Below, piece by piece: positions 1 to 7,077 of a stretch of DNA of 9,472 nucleotides (within the stretch, counting starts at the first letter, position 1; each line of letters starts with the position of its first letter). The position numbers and the translations under genes are program-made. The notes under the pieces were generated by a model. That model worked only from the letters and a program-made list of their open reading frames with translations. It was not told the origin of the DNA and did no database searches. This DNA comes from Actinobacteria bacterium UBA2286. GTDB taxonomy: Bacteria > Actinomycetota > Coriobacteriia > Anaerosomatales > Anaerosomataceae. The stretch spans positions 1-9,472 of the forward strand of contig DDWM01000071.1 in assembly GCA_002345925.1 (NCBI GenBank), in the 5' to 3' direction.

Positions 1-38
1 TCATCAAGGCGCTACCCTTCCTGTCTGGTCTCGGCTAA
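1..38 (+). CDS. Possible C-terminal end of an upstream gene (partial)
   Basis: One frame reads open from the window edge and ends at TAA (36-38), giving a hydrophobic tail, IKALPFLSGLG. A second frame ends at TGA (40-42) with a less protein-like sequence. There is too little sequence to name a family. The call rests only on the plausible tail and on the 67-base gap that follows before the next start codon. It could equally be non-coding. Confidence 0.3.
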   Translation, partial: IKALPFLSGLG

Positions 39-50
39 CTGACGTCGTGC

Positions 51-79
51 TGGTCGCCGCGGCGCGTTGGGGCTAGGAT
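51..79 (+). promoter_or_regulatory. Weak promoter candidate for the sensor phosphatase
   Basis: TAGGAT (74-79) resembles a -10 box. It lies 17 bases after TGGTCG (51-56), which matches the -35 consensus at only three of six positions. It is well placed 27 bases before the ATG at 106. Given the poor -35 box, this may be chance or may be read by an alternative sigma factor. Confidence 0.2.
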
Positions 80-105
80 TGGGCTAGTCGAAGAGGGCAG
101 GTGGG

Positions 106-3100
106 ATGGCACGCTCAGGACCGTTCAAGCGCAGTCTGGCGAACAGATACACGTTGCTGGTTGCCGTCCTCGTGGGTTTGACCACACTGATTCTCGCGAG
201 CGCACTGGCTAGCGGCGTCTATCGCATGGCTCTTGGTGAGGAGTCCTCCCGACAGCGCGCACAGGGCGAACTCATCGTGCGAGATGTCTCAAACCGGCTA
301 CAGTCGTCGTTCCGAGTGCTTCGTACCCTTGCAGATCGCGACATCATTGTAGGTGGCGACGATCGGGCGGTCGGAAAAGCGCTTGCTGGTGCTTATGTCG
401 ACAACGCCGAGTACCTCCGGGGAATTGCGCTGTACAGCCTTGAGGGTTCCCCGACGGTCATGTATCCCCAGGATCAGACTCTGCCGTCCGACGACGTGAT
501 ACGTGACTCCAACCTCGCTGAGGGCGTCGGTTACCTCTGGGTGGAAGCAGAGGACCCAGATCCCGCCTCGCTGTGGGTACTGGTTCCGATCAAGCTTTCG
601 GACGGCTCCGAGTCCGTGCTTCTGGGTGCCGTGCGCACAGCTTTCATCGATGATGTCCTTAAGCAAGTGAGCTTCTCCGATAAATCGCCGACGGCTCTGA
701 TAGTCGACTCAGCCGGGACAACGGTCCTGACCGCCGGTGATCCACAGGTCTACCTGGACTCCAACATCGAGTACGACCCATCGGCGGAAGATCCTGAACT
801 CGGTTCGGTGCTGGTCTCCTCAGCGGCCGGACAGAGATTCAGGGGCATCTATGCGGATATATCGGGACTGACGGGACTTGATTGGCGCGTGGTTGTGACC
901 GAGCCGGACACTATCGTGGCGGCTGAGACATGGCAGGCACTGAGGCCCGCCGTGTTCGCGTGGAGCGCATCTTCAGTGATCGCGCTCATTCTTGCGCTCG
1001 TGTCTGTAGCGTGGCTGGCCAGGCCGCTCAGGCTGTTGGATGAGAGGGCGCGTGCAGCCGCATCGGGTGCAATACTCGAACCGCTTCCAGTCACGCGAAG
1101 TGACGAGATCGGCCGGCTCATCGAGTCTTTCAACTCCGTTGGCCAGCGCCTTAACCGCATGCATGATATGTCCCAGATGCTCGCCCGTTCCGCGGACCTC
1201 GATCAGGTGCTGGACATGGTGCTCGTCTCGCTGGGGCGGATTCTTGACGTTACCGATGTCGGCATCATGCTTCTTGAGGATGAAGGACGGACGTTATGGC
1301 TTGCACGCGCTGATGGAGCGCTCAGCGAGTCTGCGGGAGTCCGTATCGCTACTGATTCATCGCAGTGGCTCCGCGATGTGATCGCAACGCGCGAGCTGGC
1401 TGAGTTCGTCGGCGAAGTGACACTGGACCCGATTGTCATATCACGTAACAGCGATGATTCTGTCACCCGGGCACTTGCAGTACCGCTACTCAAGGGCACG
1501 ACGATGCTCGGGATCATATTCGTTATTCACGGGGATGAAGAGGCGTTCAGCGACGCGGAGACCGAGCTTGCGCGCTCCTTTGCTGCACAAGCCTCAGTCG
1601 CCCTCGACAACGCCAGGCTCTTTGCTGAGGAGCGACGCTCGAGGCGAGACGCCGAGGCGTTGCGGCACGTCGCCGAGATACTGGGCGGTACTGACTCGCA
1701 AAGGGACTCACTCAGCTTGATCGCGGGCATCGAAGCTGAGTTGCTCGGTGCAGATTTGTCGTGGGTGTTCCTTGAGGGCGCGCGTGAAGCGCGTAACGCA
1801 GCCGAGGCGGAAATGGCTGATTCGTGGCTTTCGCTGTGGCGGAGCCTGCGAGTCGAGCGCTCCTTTGCCGATGCTTCGAAACCTGTCGCGCTCACGGAGG
1901 CTGATGCGCATCCCGAGGTCCGCTCCCGGCTGCGAGAACTTGGCGTGCGGATGGTAGTGATCTCGCCCATTACCGTGAGCGACACACTGGCCGGTCTGGT
2001 CATGCTGGGCTGGTCGAACCGGACATATCAGCTCGACAAACGTGCGAACGAACTGAGCTCGGCGATAGGCAAGCAAGTGGCACTTTCGTTGCACAACACG
2101 ATGTTGTTCGATGAGGCGCGTACCCGTGCTGACAACCTTGAGACGATCTTCCGAATATCCCAGGCTGTCAGCTCCTCGCTGCAGAGCAAGGTAGTGCTCA
2201 ATCGCGTGCTCGATGTCGTCCAGAAGATACTCTCGGCAGATGCCGTCATGCTCATGACACTCGACGTCGACCGCTCACTCATGATCGTACCGATGGCACG
2301 GGGGATTCTCAGCCCGGAAATGCTGCAGATGGAGTTTCGTGCCGGCGAGGACATTCCGGGTGAGGTCTTCAAGCGCAAGGAGCCGGCGAATGTCACCGAC
2401 CTTTCTGATTCGCCTTCGCGCCTTGCGGAGCTTGCCGCGTCGCAGGACCTTGGCTCGGCGGTATTCGTGCCCCTGCTCGCAAGAGGCCGTTCAATTGGCG
2501 TGCTCGCCGTCTTCTCCCGAGAGAAGAATGCGTTCATTCCGGAAGAGGTGGAGCTGCTCAGGACTTTTGCGACGCAGGCTGCGCTTGCTATCGACACCGC
2601 TAATCTCTTCAGCCGGGAACACCATGTCGCGACCGTGCTCCAGCACAGTATTCTTCCAACGAGGCTTCCGATAATCGAGGGCATCGAGTCTTCGAGCGTG
2701 TATGTGCCTGCCGGAAGTGAAGTGGAAATCGGTGGTGACTACTACGACCTGTTCCTGGCTCCGGACGGGCGGGTGGCGCTGGCGATCGGCGACGTCTGCG
2801 GGAAGGGCGTAGAGGCTGCTACCAAGACATCGATGATCAAGTTCTCGATAAGGGGCATGATCGCGGCCGGAGCGTGTCCCTCGGATATCCTTGCAGAGCT
2901 CAATCGGGCGCTCGTCGCTGCCGGCGATCCATCCGATATCGTGACTCTGTGGCTTGGTTTGCTCGACATCGAGACCGGCCGGCTTTCCTGGGCGAACGGA
3001 GGGCACCCGCCATCGATGCTCTTGCAGGCCGAGACCGGTGAGATCGTCAGGCTTGGGACAACGGGAGCCCTTCTCGGCGCGATAAAGTCCGCCGAGTACG

Positions 3101-3369
3101 GTGAGTCGGAGATTGTCGTTGAGCGGGGCAATTCGATACTCATGTACACGGATGGGGTTACAGAGGCACGCAGCCAGGGCCGATTCTTCGGTGAAGGTCG
3201 CGTAAGGCGCGCACTTCGACAGGGAGGTAGCCCGGCTGTGGTTACGCAGCGCTTGCTCGCGTCGGTGCAGCGGTTCTCGCACGGGGATCTTCGCGATGAT
3301 GCGGCTATACTCACGCTCATGCTCAAGGGTCCGGTCGATGATCAGCCCGACGGTGTTTCGGCGACGTAA
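106..3369 (+). CDS. Membrane sensor protein: extracytoplasmic domain, HAMP, GAF-like domains and SpoIIE-type PP2C phosphatase
   Basis: This 1087-residue protein is a membrane-anchored serine phosphatase of the SpoIIE/RsbU (PPM/PP2C) group. Such enzymes dephosphorylate STAS-domain antagonists and so release a partner-switch output. Seen in sequence: membrane helix about 17-39; extracytoplasmic sensor region about 40-280, size and position suggesting a Cache-like fold; second helix about 282-305; HAMP about 306-357 with P307 and DEIG at 333-336; three GAF-like stretches at about 365-503, 520-665 and 690-838, each ending in a similar A-x-D/H-NxxLF segment; phosphatase about 845-1080. The phosphatase carries the metal-binding motifs GGDYYD (876-881), GDVCGKG (895-901), NGGHPP (964-969), YTDG (1014-1017) and DDAAI (1064-1068), so it should be active. 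The second GAF is the most divergent. GAGGG at 93-97 supports the ATG at 106. The next gene, 48 bases downstream, encodes a likely substrate. The signal sensed is unknown. Confidence 0.9.
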   Translation: MARSGPFKRSLANRYTLLVAVLVGLTTLILASALASGVYRMALGEESSRQRAQGELIVRDVSNRLQSSFRVLRTLADRDIIVGGDDRAVGKALAGAYVDNAEYLRGIALYSLEGSPTVMYPQDQTLPSDDVIRDSNLAEGVGYLWVEAEDPDPASLWVLVPIKLSDGSESVLLGAVRTAFIDDVLKQVSFSDKSPTALIVDSAGTTVLTAGDPQVYLDSNIEYDPSAEDPELGSVLVSSAAGQRFRGIYADISGLTGLDWRVVVTEPDTIVAAETWQALRPAVFAWSASSVIALILALVSVAWLARPLRLLDERARAAASGAILEPLPVTRSDEIGRLIESFNSVGQRLNRMHDMSQMLARSADLDQVLDMVLVSLGRILDVTDVGIMLLEDEGRTLWLARADGALSESAGVRIATDSSQWLRDVIATRELAEFVGEVTLDPIVISRNSDDSVTRALAVPLLKGTTMLGIIFVIHGDEEAFSDAETELARSFAAQASVALDNARLFAEERRSRRDAEALRHVAEILGGTDSQRDSLSLIAGIEAELLGADLSWVFLEGAREARNAAEAEMADSWLSLWRSLRVERSFADASKPVALTEADAHPEVRSRLRELGVRMVVISPITVSDTLAGLVMLGWSNRTYQLDKRANELSSAIGKQVALSLHNTMLFDEARTRADNLETIFRISQAVSSSLQSKVVLNRVLDVVQKILSADAVMLMTLDVDRSLMIVPMARGILSPEMLQMEFRAGEDIPGEVFKRKEPANVTDLSDSPSRLAELAASQDLGSAVFVPLLARGRSIGVLAVFSREKNAFIPEEVELLRTFATQAALAIDTANLFSREHHVATVLQHSILPTRLPIIEGIESSSVYVPAGSEVEIGGDYYDLFLAPDGRVALAIGDVCGKGVEAATKTSMIKFSIRGMIAAGACPSDILAELNRALVAAGDPSDIVTLWLGLLDIETGRLSWANGGHPPSMLLQAETGEIVRLGTTGALLGAIKSAEYGESEIVVERGNSILMYTDGVTEARSQGRFFGEGRVRRALRQGGSPAVVTQRLLASVQRFSHGDLRDDAAILTLMLKGPVDDQPDGVSAT

Positions 3370-3405
3370 GCACAGGGAAACCTCCTGCAGAGCGACGAAG
3401 GATGC

Positions 3406-3411
3406 GAGGAG
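3406..3411 (+). promoter_or_regulatory. Ribosome binding site fixing a TTG start
   Basis: GAGGAG lies six bases before TTG (3418). There is no in-frame ATG or GTG between the preceding stop and this TTG, so the site decides the start of the STAS-HATPase gene. Confidence 0.65.
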
Positions 3412-3417
3412 CCGGAC

Positions 3418-4200
3418 TTGGAAATCGACCTGGAACACCGATTCGATGCGCACGTGTGCGTCGTACGCATGGATGGAGAGCTCGATCTTGGTACTGTCCC
3501 GCAGGTCAGGGACAGGATTTCTGACGCACTGGCGAGTGGATGCGTGAACGTCGTACTCGATATGTCACGTGTTGCGTATGCGGACAGTTCGGCGTTTGGG
3601 CTCTTGGTCTGGCTGGATCGAGAGCTGGAACCTCGTGGAGGCAAGCTGGTTCTCGCTGGCGCGAATCTCAATGTGGGACGAGTTCTGGAGCTCTCCGGGC
3701 TGGTTGGGGCTGCGCCTACGATCGCCGCTGCCGATGATGTGTCGAGCGCCCTATCCGGACTTGTTGTCATCGACAACAACGAGCCGCCTCTGTGGGTCGA
3801 GCGAATCACATTGCCGGCATCCGCTGATACTTTGGCTGCCGCCAGGGCACGCGTATGTGAAATGCTCGAATCCCTCAGCATTCCGGAGACGAGCCTCTTC
3901 GATATCCGAGTCGCTGTCGGAGAGGCCCTGGCCAATGCTATCCGGCACGGATCTCCCGGCGGCGCAGCGGACATGATATCCGCTGAGCTGAGCGCATTCT
4001 CCGACCGCATCATGATCCGAGTATCAGACTCGGGCAGCGGCTTTGACGGGTGTGCTTCGCCGAGTGGCGACCTGTATGCTGCATCGGGCCGCGGGGTCAT
4101 GTTCATGCGCGCTCTAATGGACCAGGTTGAGTTCGAATCATGCACAGATGGCGGAACTGTCGTAACGCTGGTTAAGCACACGGTCATGGAGCACCTCTAG
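3418..4200 (+). CDS. STAS-HATPase fusion: anti-sigma antagonist joined to anti-sigma kinase
   Basis: The 260-residue protein joins two partner-switch components that are normally separate. Residues 1 to about 105 form a STAS domain like SpoIIAA/RsbV. The phospho-acceptor loop reads YADSSAFG, with D56 followed by S57 and S58; one of these serines is the expected phosphorylation site. Residues about 125-260 form a GHKL ATPase like RsbW/SpoIIAB: N box VGEALANA with E169 and N173, G1 box DSGSGF (204-209), and G2 box GRGVMFM (224-230). All look intact, so kinase activity is plausible. In known systems the kinase phosphorylates the STAS serine and a PP2C such as the protein encoded just upstream removes the phosphate. 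Whether the fusion acts on itself, on other copies or on a separate STAS protein is unknown. No sigma factor gene is in the window. The TTG start may keep expression low relative to the phosphatase. Confidence 0.88.
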   Translation: MEIDLEHRFDAHVCVVRMDGELDLGTVPQVRDRISDALASGCVNVVLDMSRVAYADSSAFGLLVWLDRELEPRGGKLVLAGANLNVGRVLELSGLVGAAPTIAAADDVSSALSGLVVIDNNEPPLWVERITLPASADTLAAARARVCEMLESLSIPETSLFDIRVAVGEALANAIRHGSPGGAADMISAELSAFSDRIMIRVSDSGSGFDGCASPSGDLYAASGRGVMFMRALMDQVEFESCTDGGTVVTLVKHTVMEHL

Positions 4201-4297
4201 TCGTACAGATTGAGTGCGCGCAGGGGCTCGAACGGTTATGCTGTACATGGCCGAGCGGTTAGTGACGCTTCGACCATTGCTCCTGTTCGTTCTCTCT

Positions 4298-4302
4298 GGA
4301 GG
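4298..4302 (+). promoter_or_regulatory. Ribosome binding site fixing the nitroreductase start
   Basis: GGAGG lies six bases before ATG (4309). It supports this start over an in-frame TTG at 4210, which has no comparable site and would add 33 residues with no resemblance to nitroreductases. Confidence 0.75.
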
Positions 4303-4308
4303 TGCCCG

Positions 4309-4878
4309 ATGGAGTTGCTCGCCGCATTGCGCAACCGTCATTCGACCCGGCTGTACAAGAACCAACAGGTCAGCGATGACGAGATTCGCGCGTTGTGCGA
4401 CGCGGCAGCGATGGCTCCATCTTCTATGAACAGCCAGCCTTGGCATTTCTACGTTGCCACCGGCGATTCCAGGAACAAGGTCGGCGAGATCATGTCGCTG
4501 ACCACACTTCATCTTCAGGAGTACATTGAGATTCTTGGAGCCGAGGTTGTTGAACGTGCGGCCCGCTTCTATGAGGATATGGGCATGGCACCAGTGATCG
4601 TTGCTGTGGCCACGCCGACGTTCGAGGACCCCACGGAGCAGCGTGACGCCTACATCGCAGTGGGAGCCGCTATAGAGAACTTCATGCTTCTTGCTGTGGA
4701 TTCCGGTCTAGGGGTCTGCAATATCTCCGCACCTCGGTGGGTGGTAGATCAGTTGATGGAAGCGTTCGGTGTCCCGGAAGGCAGTACGATCGCCTCGCTC
4801 ATCATCGTCGGGTATCCCGATGAAGCGCCGCTAGCGCAGGAGCGCCATCACGACGTGGTGACCTTCGTCTCCAGATGA
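4309..4878 (+). CDS. Nitroreductase-family FMN oxidoreductase
   Basis: This 189-residue protein belongs to the nitroreductase fold: dimeric flavoenzymes that bind FMN and use NAD(P)H to reduce nitro groups, quinones, flavins or other acceptors. The N-terminal RxSxR signature (R10, S12, R14) that contacts the FMN phosphate is present. It is followed by APSSMNSQPW (36-45), typical of the family, and by a C-terminal glycine-rich IVGYPDE segment. Length is normal. There is no signal peptide, so it should be cytoplasmic. Its stop codon overlaps the start of the HAD gene (ATGA at 4875-4878), so the two are probably translationally coupled and head the operon that continues through ubiX. The true substrate cannot be read from sequence. 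Reduction of free FMN or of a quinone intermediate would fit the context, but that is inference. Confidence 0.88.
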   Translation: MELLAALRNRHSTRLYKNQQVSDDEIRALCDAAAMAPSSMNSQPWHFYVATGDSRNKVGEIMSLTTLHLQEYIEILGAEVVERAARFYEDMGMAPVIVAVATPTFEDPTEQRDAYIAVGAAIENFMLLAVDSGLGVCNISAPRWVVDQLMEAFGVPEGSTIASLIIVGYPDEAPLAQERHHDVVTFVSR

Positions 4879-5582
4879 GTCTTCAGGCGGTCTTCTTCGA
4901 TGTCGGCAATACGCTTCTGCGCCCGTTTCCGAGCGTTTCAGAGGTGTGCCGTCAGGTTCTTGCTGAAGCCGGACACGTACATGACCTTTCGGCGATCGAT
5001 GCTCTCATGCCACTGGTTGATGAGTACTATGAGGATCGCTACCGCGCCGACGACACCTTCTGGACTGATGAGGAGGAGACATCCTCTGTTTGGGTAGGCA
5101 TGTACTCGCTCATGTGTCGGCGACTGGGCATCAAGGATGACGCTGTACATCTAGCGCGTCGGGTCTACGATGAGTTCGGAAAGCCGTCGCGGTGGGCAGC
5201 ATACGCGGATGTCTTGCCGGCTCTGGATCGTCTTCGCGCAATGGACCTGCGCCTCGGGGTCATCTCAAACTGGGACAGCCGTCTTTCGGGCCTTCTCGAG
5301 GCATTGGGTATCGGCGAGCGCATGGATTTCGTGCTCTCTTCCGCTGAGGTAGGATTGCGCAAGCCAGATCCGCGCATCTTCGAGCTGGCGTGTGAGCGAA
5401 TGGGCGTGCTGCCGGAAGAGGCTGCACACGTAGGTGATCACCATTACGCAGATGTGCTTGGTGCAAGGGCGGTCGGGCTGACTCCGGTTCTGATCGACCG
5501 GAGCGGGCAGGCGCCGTACCACGTTGGACCTGCTCCAATAGTGAATTTCGACACGCTCGAGGCGGTTCTCGGGCTGAGCTGA
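4875..5582 (+). CDS. HAD-superfamily hydrolase (subfamily IA-like) with DxG motif I
   Basis: This 235-residue cytoplasmic protein has the haloacid dehalogenase fold with an inserted helical cap at about 15-100. Motif I is FFDVGNTLL with nucleophile D9, but the second aspartate usual in phosphatases (position +2) is G11. Motif II is SNWD (S131 to D134). Motif III is K163 in RKPDP. Motif IV is GDHHYAD with D188 and D193. The DxG form of motif I is known in relatives such as the HDHD3/REG-2-like group, whose substrates are poorly defined; classical phosphatases use DxD. Hydrolase activity is therefore plausible but the reaction is open. The ATG overlaps the nitroreductase stop, and ubiD starts ten bases after this gene ends, so the gene is embedded in the operon. 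No symbol is assigned. Confidence 0.85.
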   Translation: MSLQAVFFDVGNTLLRPFPSVSEVCRQVLAEAGHVHDLSAIDALMPLVDEYYEDRYRADDTFWTDEEETSSVWVGMYSLMCRRLGIKDDAVHLARRVYDEFGKPSRWAAYADVLPALDRLRAMDLRLGVISNWDSRLSGLLEALGIGERMDFVLSSAEVGLRKPDPRIFELACERMGVLPEEAAHVGDHHYADVLGARAVGLTPVLIDRSGQAPYHVGPAPIVNFDTLEAVLGLS

Positions 5583-5592
5583 GGGAGAAACG

Positions 5593-7077
5593 ATGGCGGT
5601 CAAAGATCTTCGTGAGTTCATGGCGCTGCTGGAGAGCAAAGGCGAGCTCAAGCGTGTCTCGGCGGAGCTCGATCCGGTGCTCGAGATCAGCGAGGTGACT
5701 GATCGGGTCAGCAAGGCGTACGGCCCCGGACTGCTTTTTGAGAACCCGGTGGACCGTGCAACCGGAACGCGGTACGCAATGCCGGTAGCGATCAATCTCA
5801 TGGGTTCTTACGACCGGATGGCGTGGGCGATGGGCGTCGATGCCGGGACCGGTTCATGGAAGGAACTTGACGCGGTTGCAAAGCGTGTCATGGACAAACT
5901 GCCGCTCGACATGCCAGCCTCGGTGAAAGGCAAGCTCGACGTGCTCATGGGTCTCAAGGACCTTGCCGGTGCGGGTCCCAAGGAGATCAAGAAGGCGCCG
6001 TGCCAGGAGGTCGTCTACAGAGGCGATGACGTGGATCTGGGCATGCTGCCGGTGCTGAAGACCTGGCCGGAAGACGGCGGGCCGTTCATCACGCTTCCGC
6101 TCGTGGTCACCGCCGACCTCAAGGGCAAGCTGAACATCGGGATGTACCGGATGCAGGTGTTCGACAAGAACACCACCGGCATGCATATCCACGAGCACCA
6201 CGACGGGGCGAAGAACCTACGGGAGCAGTTCGCTGCCGGCGTGAAGCGGGTACCGGTCTCGGTAGCTCTCGGAGCGGATCCTGTGACGATCTTCTCGGCA
6301 ACCGCCCCTGTGCCGCCGATCATCGACGAGTATCTGTTCGCGGGGATCCTTCGTGGCGAGAGCGTCGAGGTGGTCAAGTCGGTTACCAACGACCTTCTCG
6401 TGCCCGCCCACGCCGAGATCGTGCTCGAAGGGTACGTGGAGGCAGGGGAGACACGCTGGGAGGGCCCGTTCGGGGACCATACCGGCTACTACTCGCTCGC
6501 CGATGACTTCCCGGTCTTCCACGTCGAAGCGATCACCATGCGCAAGGATGCCATCTACCCCGCGACGATCGTCGGCAGGCCGCCGATGGAAGATTGCTAC
6601 ATGGGTAAGGCCACCGAGCGCCTGTTCCTGCCGGTCATCAAGGCTATGATGCCCGAGGTCGTTGACTATGACCTCCCGCTTGAGGGCGTGTTCCACAATT
6701 GCGCGATCTTCCAGATCAAGAAGGAGTTCGCCGGCCAGGCCTTCCGGGTGATGAACTTCGCATGGTCGATGGGTCAGATGATGCTTACCAAGTTCGTCAT
6801 CGTCGTTGACGAGGACGTGGATTGCCACGACTACTCGCAGGTGGCGTGGCGCTGCTTCAACAACGTCGACCCCAGCAGGGACATCCTCATCAGCAAGGGT
6901 CCGCTCGACCGGCTCGACCACAGCAGCAATCTGCAGTCTTTCGGCTACAAGATGGGCATCGATGCCACTCGGCCGGTTGAGAACGAAGGCCATGACCGAG
7001 GCTGGCCGGACGCTCTTGAGATGACAGACGAGGTCAAGGCCCGTGTGGATTCACTTTGGGAGGGCCTCGGTCTGTGA
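5593..7077 (+). CDS. ubiD: UbiD-family prenyl-FMN-dependent decarboxylase (probable menaquinone pathway)
   Basis: The 494-residue length is close to that of E. coli UbiD. The start VKDLREFMALLE and the block EGPFGDHTGYYS are typical of the family. R186 (in NIGMYRMQV), E290 and D295 (in EGPFGD) match the Arg-Glu-Glu/Asp catalytic set of UbiD enzymes as I recall it from Fdc1 and E. coli UbiD. N181 is a likely metal ligand near the cofactor. The enzyme uses prenylated FMN, made by UbiX, to remove a carboxylate from an aromatic or unsaturated acid. With a prenyltransferase and UbiX next door, the likely substrate is a prenylated dihydroxynaphthoate from the futalosine route (the MqnL role) rather than an octaprenyl hydroxybenzoate. 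The choice of quinone is inference, since mqnA-D are not in the window. GAGGGAG at 5581-5587 is a strong ribosome binding site. The stop overlaps the ubiA start (GTGA). Confidence 0.93.
   Translation: MAVKDLREFMALLESKGELKRVSAELDPVLEISEVTDRVSKAYGPGLLFENPVDRATGTRYAMPVAINLMGSYDRMAWAMGVDAGTGSWKELDAVAKRVMDKLPLDMPASVKGKLDVLMGLKDLAGAGPKEIKKAPCQEVVYRGDDVDLGMLPVLKTWPEDGGPFITLPLVVTADLKGKLNIGMYRMQVFDKNTTGMHIHEHHDGAKNLREQFAAGVKRVPVSVALGADPVTIFSATAPVPPIIDEYLFAGILRGESVEVVKSVTNDLLVPAHAEIVLEGYVEAGETRWEGPFGDHTGYYSLADDFPVFHVEAITMRKDAIYPATIVGRPPMEDCYMGKATERLFLPVIKAMMPEVVDYDLPLEGVFHNCAIFQIKKEFAGQAFRVMNFAWSMGQMMLTKFVIVVDEDVDCHDYSQVAWRCFNNVDPSRDILISKGPLDRLDHSSNLQSFGYKMGIDATRPVENEGHDRGWPDALEMTDEVKARVDSLWEGLGL
7058..7063 (+). 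promoter_or_regulatory. Ribosome binding site for ubiA inside the ubiD end
   Basis: GGGAGG lies ten bases before GTG (7074), within the last codons of ubiD. The GTGA overlap favours this start over an in-frame TTG at 7056, which would put the binding site inside the coding region. Confidence 0.55.

Noticed and set aside
2491..3453. Minus-strand open frame of 320 codons opposite the phosphatase domain
   Set aside because: The plus strand here encodes a complete and motif-rich phosphatase. The minus product has no family features and is rich in Arg and Leu, as expected for the shadow of a GC-rich gene.
3342..4187. Minus-strand open frame of 281 codons opposite the STAS-HATPase gene
   Set aside because: It spans the gap and nearly all of a well-supported plus-strand gene. 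Its sequence is Ser/Arg/Thr-rich low-complexity, typical of antisense frames.
4246..4280. D-arm-like sequence GGCCGAGCGGTTAGTGACG resembling a tRNA-Ser or tRNA-Leu fragment
   Set aside because: No matching acceptor, anticodon or T arm is found on either strand, so it is treated as a coincidence.
4210..4308. Longer nitroreductase with a TTG start at 4210
   Set aside because: The extra 33 residues do not resemble the family, while ATG at 4309 has GGAGG at ideal distance and begins the conserved part.
6217..6993. Minus-strand open frame of 258 codons inside ubiD
   Set aside because: It lies wholly within a conserved UbiD coding region and has no recognisable domain. The strong codon bias of ubiD explains the long antisense frame.
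7056..7073. Earlier in-frame TTG start for ubiA
   Set aside because: It would add six residues inside ubiD and consume the ribosome binding site. GTG at 7074 with a 4-base overlap is the better start.
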